IMG/VR virus record: IMGVR_UViG_3300042691_038096
Location: 1 to 64,000 of that record
Length of the DNA stretch: 64,000 bases
Source: a virus
Reading direction: 5' to 3' (one strand)
Under the pieces are notes generated by a model. The model searched no databases, was not told where the DNA came from, and saw only the letters and a list, made by a program, of their open reading frames with translations. The stretch's first letter is position 1. Each line of letters starts with the position of its first letter. Positions 6,065 to 12,105 of the stretch are shown here, piece by piece. Made by a program: the position numbers and the translations under genes.

Positions 6065-6153
6065 GTGGGAGTAGCTCAGTGGCAGAGCAAGTTAGAAAGC
6101 TGGGACGCTGGCTTCTGACCGTGACGCGATAGGTTCGATCCCTGCCTCCCACT
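6065..6153 (+). tRNA. Atypical tRNA or tRNA-like element
   Basis: The acceptor is perfect (GTGGGAG with CTCCCAC), the D stem GCTC/GAGC is normal and the T loop TTCGATC is canonical. Between the D arm and T arm there are about 40 nt where a standard tRNA has about 23. The extra sequence forms its own hairpin (GTTAG/CTGAC with inner AAGC/GCTT). The only loop resembling an anticodon loop is CTTCTGA (TCT), which lacks a good stem and has G instead of A at position 37. It may be a tRNA with a 16-17 nt insertion, a pseudo-tRNA, or a tRNA mimic. Confidence 0.5.
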
Positions 6154-6167
6154 CTAATAAATATACC

Positions 6168-6368
6168 ATGATTATTATAAACAAAGAACATGGTGACTCA
6201 ATTGATCGTATGCTGAAAAGATACAAGAAAAAATCTATTCAGTATAAAGTCATTGATGAACTTAAAGAAAGGAAGACCTTTACTAAACCTTCTGTTAAGA
6301 AAAGAGAAAAGGTACTTAAGGCAATTTTTCGCCAAAAGGTTAAATCATCCAGAGAAAAAGATTCATAA
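6168..6368 (+). CDS. rpsU: Ribosomal protein bS21
   Basis: This 66-residue, strongly basic protein matches the bS21 pattern: a start of MIIINKEHGDSIDRMLKRYK, then F-TKPSVKKREKVLKAIFRQ in the middle, the family's hallmark KPSV..R region. bS21 belongs to the small ribosomal subunit near the 3' end of 16S rRNA. In Bacteroidota it is reported to help sequester the anti-Shine-Dalgarno. Phage-encoded bS21 is known from several environmental phages and probably replaces the host copy to favour viral mRNAs. It follows the tRNA cluster, which fits a translation-takeover role. Confidence 0.88.
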   Translation: MIIINKEHGDSIDRMLKRYKKKSIQYKVIDELKERKTFTKPSVKKREKVLKAIFRQKVKSSREKDS

Positions 6369-6373
6369 GACTC

Positions 6374-6415
6374 TTTCAGTTTTACAATTTACTTGTTATA
6401 TTTTTTTCGTAACAA
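6374..6415 (+). promoter_or_regulatory. Two-part promoter-like element, copy 2
   Basis: TTTCAG (6374-6379), fourteen bases, then TGTTATATTTTTTT and TAACAA (6410-6415), which pairs with TTGTTA (6393-6398). It matches the element at 4058-4098 in sequence and spacing and precedes the phosphatase gene at 6429. Confidence 0.5.
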
Positions 6416-6428
6416 TTAAAAATACGGA

Positions 6429-6899
6429 ATGAATAAACAAACTGTAATCTTTGATCTTGACGGTACTATTGCTGACATTGAAGATCGTCGTATATTATCT
6501 ACCAAGTCTGATGGTAAGATTAATTGGTCAAAGTTTTTTGATCCAGACTACATTTCATTGGATAAGCCTAACCTTCCTGTAATTGAATGTACACAGGGTC
6601 TTAAAAAATTAGGCTATACAATTTTAATCCTATCAGGTCGCAGTGAAGCAACTAAGGAAGCCACCATTGACTGGCTAAATACCAATGGTGTTTCTTTTGA
6701 TGAGATTCGTATGAGACCAACCGTTCACCCATTTCAATATATGCCGGATAATAAATTAAAGCAACTTTGGTTGGATGAAATGTTTCCTGGCAGTAAGAAG
6801 GAGTCAATCCTTTGCGTATTTGATGACCGCGATAAGGTGGTAAATATGTGGAGAGAAAACGGATTAATCTGTTTTCAGGTAGCACCCGGTAATTTCTAA
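6429..6899 (+). CDS. HAD phosphatase, PseT 3'-phosphatase-like
   Basis: A 156-residue HAD-superfamily protein with the nucleophile motif FDLDGT (D9, D11), a motif II Ser/Arg segment (ILSGRSEA) and a final block, FDDRDKVVNMWRENGL, very like the C-terminal phosphatase domain of T4 polynucleotide kinase. That domain removes 3' phosphates from RNA or DNA ends before ligation. The kinase half is missing, so only the phosphatase is present. It could act with the ligase-fold proteins elsewhere in the window. It lies between bS21 and the PspC-like gene. Confidence 0.8.
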   Translation: MNKQTVIFDLDGTIADIEDRRILSTKSDGKINWSKFFDPDYISLDKPNLPVIECTQGLKKLGYTILILSGRSEATKEATIDWLNTNGVSFDEIRMRPTVHPFQYMPDNKLKQLWLDEMFPGSKKESILCVFDDRDKVVNMWRENGLICFQVAPGNF

Positions 6900-6909
6900 A
6901 CAATCATAT

Positions 6910-7101
6910 ATGAATAAAAAGTTATACTTAGGCGATGGATATCTTGGTGGTGTATGCGCAGGGTTAGGTGAATGGTCAGGAATACCTCCTATCCTTTGGC
7001 GGATTGCATTTATCTTTATATTCCCTTATGCCTTTTGGATCTATTTAGTACTTTGGTTCTTTGTTAAATATAAGCCTAATGAAAATGAAAACAATCAATA
7101 A
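6910..7101 (+). CDS. PspC-domain membrane protein
   Basis: The 63 residues fit a minimal PspC domain: KKLYLGDGYLGGVCAGLGEW (basic start, GGVCAGL signature), then a hydrophobic helix pair (LWRIAFIFIFPYAFWIYLVLW) and a polar tail. PspC proteins are membrane components of the phage-shock response. A phage copy could protect the membrane or interfere with host stress signalling, which is inference. The 3' end overlaps the next gene. Confidence 0.75.
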   Translation: MNKKLYLGDGYLGGVCAGLGEWSGIPPILWRIAFIFIFPYAFWIYLVLWFFVKYKPNENENNQ

Positions 7102-7699
7102 AATCCTTTTTGGAACAAAACGTGCAATGTTATGCATCTATGATCGTGACCGATTAGTTCATTATCCAATCAGTAAGCTTAGACTTACATTTTTATCAAT
7201 CATAATTCTATCTGCGGTTTCATTTGCATCCGTGATCTATGGAAGATATACAGAGAAGGATAAAATGATTAAAGGGTTGACCGAATATGAAAAGCTTGTT
7301 ATTGTTAAACAGGCAGACCCTTTTAGTAAAGAAGCATTAGCTGCAATGTTAAAGGAGCTTAATGTAAAATATCCTCATATAGTTATGGCCCAGTCAATAA
7401 TTGAAACTGGCCGTTGGAGAAGTAAAGTCTTTTTAGAAAATAATAACCTCTTTGGAATGAAAGAAGCTAACCTAAGGGTTTCAACTTCTAAAGGTACGCA
7501 ATTAAATCATGCATACTATAATCATTGGAGAGAAAGTGTTTATGACTATGCCTTTTACCAATGTAGGTATTTAGGAGGAATTAATTCTGAGGCAGAGTAT
7601 TACCAATATCTTGATGGAAGCTACGCCGAAGCATCGGATTATGTAGCTGTCATCAAAAAGACGGTAGAAGCCGAAGGCTTAAAAGATCTCTTTAACTAA
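7079..7699 (+). CDS. Membrane-anchored GH73-like glucosaminidase
   Basis: I choose the ATG at 7079 (206 residues), which overlaps the PspC gene by 23 bases. One transmembrane helix is seen near residues 37-55. The C-terminal domain (about 80-206) matches GH73/FlgJ-type N-acetylglucosaminidases: AQSIIETGRWRS contains the catalytic Glu (E109), followed by NNLFGMK and a YDYAFYQCRYLGG segment. It cleaves peptidoglycan glycan strands. The N-terminal anchor suggests a signal-anchor-type endolysin acting in the periplasm. It is the only clear cell-wall hydrolase in the window. Confidence 0.75.
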   Translation: MKMKTINKILFGTKRAMLCIYDRDRLVHYPISKLRLTFLSIIILSAVSFASVIYGRYTEKDKMIKGLTEYEKLVIVKQADPFSKEALAAMLKELNVKYPHIVMAQSIIETGRWRSKVFLENNNLFGMKEANLRVSTSKGTQLNHAYYNHWRESVYDYAFYQCRYLGGINSEAEYYQYLDGSYAEASDYVAVIKKTVEAEGLKDLFN

Positions 7700-8090
7700 G
7701 TTCGTGGAATCCATCATTGGCCTGTTTAATGTAATTATAGGCCTGTGATATATGATCTTGAATCCAACCAGGTAGGTCCCTTTCTAAGGGGCCTATTTTT
7801 TTCTCTAACTCGTATGCAGCTTCATGGATGGCTTTTAAATGATTCATTGCCATGCCAACTTCATGATCATTGGCTTCAGAAAGATTAGAGGTTTTCCAAT
7901 GTGGGCTTTGGTGTGCACCACGAGTTGGGTGTACTTCAAATCCTTGATACTCTGGAGTATCATATGCATTAGTATTGGTACCAGCCATTTCATCCCAAAA
8001 TGCTTTGAAATCTTTTACGGTTCCTTTGTAATGGCGGATCTTATTTAGATCCTCTCTTTCCTGTTTATTCGCGTTCAAGTGGTCTTCCAT
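7692..8090 (-). CDS. Hypothetical protein, possible capsid-related
   Basis: A 132-residue helical protein on the minus strand. I choose the ATG at 8090, preceded by AAAAAAT. The ATG at 8108 is possible but overlaps its neighbour more. The C-terminal half (EVGMAMNHLKAIHEAAYEL, then LPGWIQDHISQAYNYIKQ) resembles a short helical module I associate with structural genes of marine T4-like phages, but I cannot confirm it. It converges on the lysis-like gene, overlapping its end by eight bases. It is the last gene of the minus-strand operon. Confidence 0.6.
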   Translation of the reverse strand: MEDHLNANKQEREDLNKIRHYKGTVKDFKAFWDEMAGTNTNAYDTPEYQGFEVHPTRGAHQSPHWKTSNLSEANDHEVGMAMNHLKAIHEAAYELEKKIGPLERDLPGWIQDHISQAYNYIKQANDGFHELS

Positions 8091-8325
8091 ATTTTTTCTT
8101 AAGTTCATGGATTGCAGTTTGAACCTTTAGTTTCTCTAGATCAATCTTATCCATTTTGATCTTTAGTTCATAAAGTCCTATTGCAAAATTATCTTGACGA
8201 TCTTGTGCAGCACGATATCTTTTAATGTTTTGCTGTTCTCTGCGCTTTAGTCTTTCGGCTGTCGCAGCAGGATCAAACTCATAGTCTGATGCCTCACCTA
8301 AATAATCGTTGAAATTTGTTATCAT
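8065..8325 (-). CDS. Hypothetical charged protein with capsid-targeting-like start
   Basis: The ATG at 8325 lies one base after the upstream gene's stop and gives 86 residues. It begins MITNFNDYLGEASDYEF, similar to the short F-x-x-F/Y-hydrophobic-x-E motif found at the start of several proteins here and in T4 internal head proteins. The rest is a highly charged helix (ERLKRREQQNIKRYRAAQD). It overlaps the following gene by 26 bases. It may be an internal head or scaffold component. Confidence 0.55.
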   Translation of the reverse strand: MITNFNDYLGEASDYEFDPAATAERLKRREQQNIKRYRAAQDRQDNFAIGLYELKIKMDKIDLEKLKVQTAIHELKKKYGRPLERE

Positions 8326-8326
8326 A

Positions 8327-8779
8327 TTAAAATGTATTGTCCATGATGAACTTTTTGATATCTTCAACTAAAGCCTTCTTAGCTCTATCGGCTCCTGGCT
8401 TAAGATAGTCTTTTTCAATCATATAGTCAATTAAAACAGTTGCAAGTACCTGCGCCCCTGATGGTTTTTTATCTCCTGCGATTTGTACCATTGCTTCACT
8501 CATTGCAGAATAGCTTTCACATGCTTCATCAATTTTTTCATTGATATGTTTTTTAGCCTCTTTGATATAGGATTCTGCTGTATGCTCTGGATTATCATTA
8601 GTTTCGTATGCTTGTGCTTCTTTTGCTACACAATTTCCTAAATGCATAACAGGGCCTACGATTGCATCCATGTTATATCCTGTTCCAATGTTTCTACCGC
8701 CAGATAAAGAAAATGTTGCAGTAGTGTTACCACCAAAGCCAGCTGGTACGAAGTCTTCAAATAATTTAATTTTGTCCAT
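8327..8779 (-). CDS. Hypothetical protein with capsid-targeting-like N-terminus
   Basis: A 150-residue protein and the first gene of the minus-strand operon. It starts MDKIKLFEDFVPAGFGG, matching the K-x-F-x-x-F-hydrophobic motif shared with the proteins at 52668, 56206, 59838 and 60142. A glycine/threonine patch (GGNTTATFSLSGGRNIGTG) follows, then a helical domain. I do not recognise a family. The motif suggests packaging into the prohead. A late-promoter-like box lies just upstream on the same strand. Confidence 0.6.
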   Translation of the reverse strand: MDKIKLFEDFVPAGFGGNTTATFSLSGGRNIGTGYNMDAIVGPVMHLGNCVAKEAQAYETNDNPEHTAESYIKEAKKHINEKIDEACESYSAMSEAMVQIAGDKKPSGAQVLATVLIDYMIEKDYLKPGADRAKKALVEDIKKFIMDNTF

Positions 8780-8789
8780 TTCAGATTTG

Positions 8790-8804
8790 TTTTTTTATAT
8801 ATTC
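8790..8804 (-). promoter_or_regulatory. Late-promoter-like box on minus strand
   Basis: Read on the minus strand this is GAATATATAAAAAAA, ending ten bases before the ATG at 8779. It matches the boxes seen before many + strand genes. Finding it in the correct orientation in front of the only minus-strand operon argues that the motif is a real signal. Confidence 0.6.
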
Positions 8805-8825
8805 ATAAACTAATGTACTAAATGA

Positions 8826-8838
8826 CATATAAAAATAA
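8826..8838 (+). promoter_or_regulatory. Late-promoter-like box CATATAAAAATAA
   Basis: Identical to the 13-mer at 3566-3578 and ending nine bases before the ATG at 8848. With the minus-strand box at 8790-8804 it forms a divergent promoter pair. Confidence 0.5.
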
Positions 8839-8847
8839 ACATAGACT

Positions 8848-9051
8848 ATGAGCGATTTTCATAAAACACCAATGGGCCGTAAATACTATGAATCAGACCT
8901 TCCTCGTTTGATTGAAGTATTAGAAAAGCTAGGTAAACAAATGGAATTATCAAACCAGCTGCAGGAAAAGAAATTCAGACTTGAAGAAAAACTAACTAGA
9001 CTTCAAATCAGAAATCTTAATGAAGCAGCTGATAATGATAAAGTCTTTTAA
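8848..9051 (+). CDS. Small coiled-coil protein, 67 aa
   Basis: Starts MSDFHKTPMGRKYYESDLPR and continues as a long charged helix with heptad-like leucines (LEKLGKQMELSNQL). It is immediately followed by the methyltransferase gene with no gap. No family is recognised. Confidence 0.6.
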   Translation: MSDFHKTPMGRKYYESDLPRLIEVLEKLGKQMELSNQLQEKKFRLEEKLTRLQIRNLNEAADNDKVF

Positions 9052-9612
9052 ATGAGTAACCTAATACGGACAATTCCTGGTCAGGATTTTTCGCTAGTCA
9101 ATGATAGATGTTTATCTCATCCTGGCTGTATAGTTGACATAGGTTGCTTAGGTTGGGATTGGTCTAAATTCTTTATAGGTAAGAAAAGAGTAATTGGTGT
9201 TGATCCATTTGAGGATGCAATAGACCAAACAGAAATCTTTAAGGGATGTATTTATAATTTTAACGGTGTTATGAAATTAACAAATAATGATATTGCCACT
9301 AGCATATTTGGAGGTGGGAATACTTTAGTTGGCGTTATAACATGGAAATCATTTTTAATGTCCTTTGGCATTGATAGCATTTCTGTACTTAAGATAAATA
9401 TTGAAGGTGCCGAATATGAATTACTTAAATCAATGACATCTGAAGATTTTAAGATGATTGATCAAATTGCAATAAGTTTTCATGATTGGCTAAACCCAGA
9501 ATGGGAAACAGATACTAAAGACTGTTTAAAGTATCTTGAGAAAAACAATTTTGAAATAAAGCAGATCTTTCCTCAATGGGGTTGGTATCTTGCCACTAAA
9601 AAGTATGAGTAA
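9052..9612 (+). CDS. FkbM-like methyltransferase
   Basis: A 186-residue protein with SAM-methyltransferase features: VDIGCLGWDWS (glycine motif, about residues 28-38), an acidic second strand (VIGVDPFEDA) and the FkbM signature VLKINIEGAEYELLKSM. FkbM enzymes O-methylate sugars or polyketides, and phage copies are thought to act on glycans or nucleotides. It is shorter than many family members (about 250), so the domain may be minimal. It starts directly after the previous stop and overlaps the next gene. Confidence 0.75.
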   Translation: MSNLIRTIPGQDFSLVNDRCLSHPGCIVDIGCLGWDWSKFFIGKKRVIGVDPFEDAIDQTEIFKGCIYNFNGVMKLTNNDIATSIFGGGNTLVGVITWKSFLMSFGIDSISVLKINIEGAEYELLKSMTSEDFKMIDQIAISFHDWLNPEWETDTKDCLKYLEKNNFEIKQIFPQWGWYLATKKYE

Positions 9613-9865
9613 AAAGCCAATAACAAAGGAAGAGTTTTTATCAGCTTTAGATAAAGGTAAGAAGGGATACCTTCAAAAACCAAAATCTTGGCAAAAGATC
9701 TGGTATTGGTGGGAAGACGAAGACCACTGGTTCATGAATGTGTATAAGGAGGAAAAGAAAGGTTCGGTAAATACAGGAAAATCTTCATGGATCATTGCAA
9801 AAGATTTACCTAATTGGTTAGATATGGATGAAAGGTCAGGTTATAAATTTTACATTGATGAATAA
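9605..9865 (+). CDS. Hypothetical protein, 86 aa
   Basis: The start at 9605 overlaps the methyltransferase end by eight bases. A lysine-rich N-terminal helix is followed by a cluster of aromatic residues (WQKIWYWWEDEDHWFMNVY). Soluble, with unknown function. Confidence 0.6.
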   Translation: MSKKPITKEEFLSALDKGKKGYLQKPKSWQKIWYWWEDEDHWFMNVYKEEKKGSVNTGKSSWIIAKDLPNWLDMDERSGYKFYIDE

Positions 9866-10202
9866 TTTAGTTGCTGCATTTTTACTTTTCTTTTTTGCAC
9901 AGGGTGTAATTTGGTTTCAGACCAATGGGCAATTCATTTGGCCTTGGTTTAAAGAACATCCGGTTATCGTTGCATTTACATTAGGAGGTTTTGCTGCTCT
10001 TATGTTCTTAACAGCTACACGTTATGTAGTAGATCATTTTAATGGCTTATTTTGGCCAGGTAGGTTTATCGCATTTGCTACTGGGATGTTGATCTTTGCT
10101 GTTTTAACTTACCTCTTTAGAGGTGAAGGCATGAATGCTAAGACTATAGTATCTTTGATACTTTCATTATGTATCATCTGCTTACAAATATTTTGGAAAT
10201 GA
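9858..10202 (+). CDS. Integral membrane protein, 114 aa
   Basis: The start at 9858 overlaps the previous gene by eight bases. I count four hydrophobic segments: about residues 2-22, 36-54, 68-88 and 94-112, with few charges between them. It is a polytopic inner-membrane protein of unknown function. A four-helix holin-type topology is possible, but the location between a methyltransferase and a DnaJ-like gene gives no support. Confidence 0.6.
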   Translation: MNNLVAAFLLFFFAQGVIWFQTNGQFIWPWFKEHPVIVAFTLGGFAALMFLTATRYVVDHFNGLFWPGRFIAFATGMLIFAVLTYLFRGEGMNAKTIVSLILSLCIICLQIFWK

Positions 10203-11029
10203 TGGATCCTTATAAAATATTAGGCGTTGAAAGAAATGCAACAGATGATGATATTAAAAAAGCATATCGTCGATTAGCCAAAGAGCATCACCCAGATAGA
10301 ACACACGGTGATGATACTCGGTTTAAAGAGATTGCACAGGCTTATGAAATCTTAAGTGATCCTACTAAGAAAGCGCAATGGAATAATCAATCCAGATTTG
10401 GAGGTAATTTTAACGGTGGATTTGAGGACCAATTCTATGAAGAGTTTTTAAGAAACCAAGGTTTTTCCGATATGTTCAATAACCGCTATGGCTGGGCCGC
10501 AAACGGTAAAGGGCAGGATGTAAAAGCCCAGATTCAAATTAGTCTTGAAGATGCATATCATGGAGTTACCCGTGAGATGAGAATAGGAATGAAACCTATT
10601 GCAGTAACTATTCCTAGAGGAATTAGAAACGGACAACGGCTAAGACTTAAGGGATTGGGTCAGAGAGGAATGACAGAAGATCTTCATGGTGATTTGATTC
10701 TTACTGTGATTGTTGGAGATCATCCAGATTATATGATAGACAATCGAGGTTTACATAAGATACATAGAGTAAATATATTTGATGCAATGTTAGGTGGTAA
10801 AGGCGTGGTAGATATCTTTGATAAAAAGATAAGTTTTACTATTCCGCCTAATACACAGAATGGTACTTTACTTAGAATACAAAGTAAAGGGTTTCCTCTG
10901 TATAATCAAAACGAAGCATGCGGAGACCTATACATAAATACGTTAATTGAGATTCCTAAGTCTTTAACTGATTATGAAAAATCTCTTTTGTTACAAATTA
11001 AAGAATCTATAGATGGACGAGAGGGATAG
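10199..11029 (+). CDS. DnaJ/CbpA-like co-chaperone
   Basis: A 276-residue J-domain protein. The J domain occupies residues 1-70, starting DPYKILGVERNA, with the HPD tripeptide at 31-33 needed to stimulate Hsp70 ATPase. A glycine/asparagine-rich linker (about 75-110) follows, then two beta-rich substrate-binding domains (VTIPRGIRNGQRLRLKGLG and FTIPPNTQNG..LRIQSKGFP). The zinc-finger of true DnaJ is absent, as in CbpA. The ATG at 10199 overlaps the previous stop; the adjacent ATG at 10202 also works. It probably recruits host DnaK for phage assembly or replication. Confidence 0.88.
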   Translation: MMDPYKILGVERNATDDDIKKAYRRLAKEHHPDRTHGDDTRFKEIAQAYEILSDPTKKAQWNNQSRFGGNFNGGFEDQFYEEFLRNQGFSDMFNNRYGWAANGKGQDVKAQIQISLEDAYHGVTREMRIGMKPIAVTIPRGIRNGQRLRLKGLGQRGMTEDLHGDLILTVIVGDHPDYMIDNRGLHKIHRVNIFDAMLGGKGVVDIFDKKISFTIPPNTQNGTLLRIQSKGFPLYNQNEACGDLYINTLIEIPKSLTDYEKSLLLQIKESIDGREG

Positions 11030-11267
11030 ATACTTAAGAATTTTACTAGATAATTTAGAAAAGCTAAATTATGATGATTATATGAATCTATGTTATAATA
11101 TGATTATGACATTTCCACAGGATGTATTAACATATGATGATGTTTCTGCTAAGCATAGAATAGAAAGTTTAGATAAGTTGATATCTCACTTTGCAGAAAA
11201 AGAAGAATATGAAAAATGCAATGAGATAAAAAAGATACAGTCTCTCTTAAATAATGACAATATATGA
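11013..11267 (+). CDS. Hypothetical protein, 84 aa
   Basis: A helical, charged small protein overlapping the DnaJ-like gene by 17 bases and the next gene by four. The segment FAEKEEYEKCNEIKKIQSLL resembles a short UvrB/UvrC-type (UVR) helical hairpin (the E-x-A-x-x-x-x-Y-x-x-A-A pattern), but weakly. The function is unknown. Confidence 0.6.
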   Translation: MDERDRYLRILLDNLEKLNYDDYMNLCYNMIMTFPQDVLTYDDVSAKHRIESLDKLISHFAEKEEYEKCNEIKKIQSLLNNDNI

Positions 11268-12016
11268 TAAGTCTTTTAGAACATTTTAATTACACGCCAC
11301 CTAAGTTAAAAGTAGGAAAGGTTGGCTCATTTGAAATCAGGGAAAATTCGCCTGGTTATTTTTATCTCTATTTAGATGGAGAGCAGTGGATGGCATATGA
11401 TATGAATAGCCATCTTGAAGCATATGAATTGTTTTCACACTACAAACTAGCCAAGGGACATACTGTAGTTACAGGATTAGGCTTTGGCGTTAGGGAAAAT
11501 TGGATCCTAACAAAGTCTGATGTTACAAAGTTAACAATCATTGAAAGAAGTAAAGAGGTTATAGATTATCATAAAAAGAATAAGTCTGCATTTTTGAAAG
11601 ATCTTAGGGTTGAAATTATAAACATGGATGCATCAGACTATAAAGGCACATGCGATGTTCTTCTTTTAGATCATTATGAAACTGCCGATTATGAAGCTAT
11701 ACTTGCTGACGTTAAGAAAATACATGATAATGTAAAATGTAAATCAATGTGGTTTTGGCCATTTGAAAAAATCATTATGCATTCCAGAAGATGGCATACA
11801 TTTAATGATGAGCCTTATCAGTTGATCACTAAGTATGAAGCCTTTAAGCTATTGCAAAAGAATTGGGGTTTAGATAAGCTTTATGATTTTTCAGAAGCTG
11901 ATATTAATCTAATATGTATGATGTTTGGTTCAAAGTTGTTTTCCCAATCTGAGTGGGCACTTAATTCAATGTTTGGGGATCGTAAAGTCCACCATGAGAT
12001 CTATAGAAGAATCTAA
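11264..12016 (+). CDS. Rossmann-fold methyltransferase-like protein
   Basis: The 250-residue protein carries a SAM-binding pattern: TVVTGLGFGVREN (motif I-like glycines, about residues 66-78), KLTIIERSKEVIDYHK (acidic end of strand 2), VEIINMDASDYK (motif II) and DVLLLDHYE (motif IV). The order matches spermidine-synthase-like methyltransferases. The substrate cannot be inferred. It overlaps the previous gene by ATGA and is followed by a hairpin. Confidence 0.65.
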   Translation: MISLLEHFNYTPPKLKVGKVGSFEIRENSPGYFYLYLDGEQWMAYDMNSHLEAYELFSHYKLAKGHTVVTGLGFGVRENWILTKSDVTKLTIIERSKEVIDYHKKNKSAFLKDLRVEIINMDASDYKGTCDVLLLDHYETADYEAILADVKKIHDNVKCKSMWFWPFEKIIMHSRRWHTFNDEPYQLITKYEAFKLLQKNWGLDKLYDFSEADINLICMMFGSKLFSQSEWALNSMFGDRKVHHEIYRRI

Positions 12017-12025
12017 TTGTTAATA

Positions 12026-12052
12026 ACTTTTTTCATCTGGAGAGAAAAAAGT
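12026..12052 (+). terminator. Intergenic hairpin, possible terminator
   Basis: A perfect 9-bp inverted repeat, ACTTTTTTC (12026-12034) with GAAAAAAGT (12044-12052). The stem is AT-rich and lacks a clear U-tract after it, so it is a weak terminator. An alternative pairing, GGAGA with TCTCC, overlaps it. Confidence 0.4.
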
Positions 12053-12105
12053 CTCCTAAAAATTTTCAAATCCCAATTATTTGTATTATATTTATATAAA
12101 ATTAA

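Noticed and set aside
6065-6153. Atypical tRNA as selenocysteine tRNA
   Set aside because: The acceptor is a normal 7 bp and there is no long class II variable arm or TCA anticodon.
6910-7101. PspC-like protein as a defence or toxin system
   Set aside because: A lone minimal PspC domain has no toxin or antitoxin partner, and a membrane-stress role is simpler.
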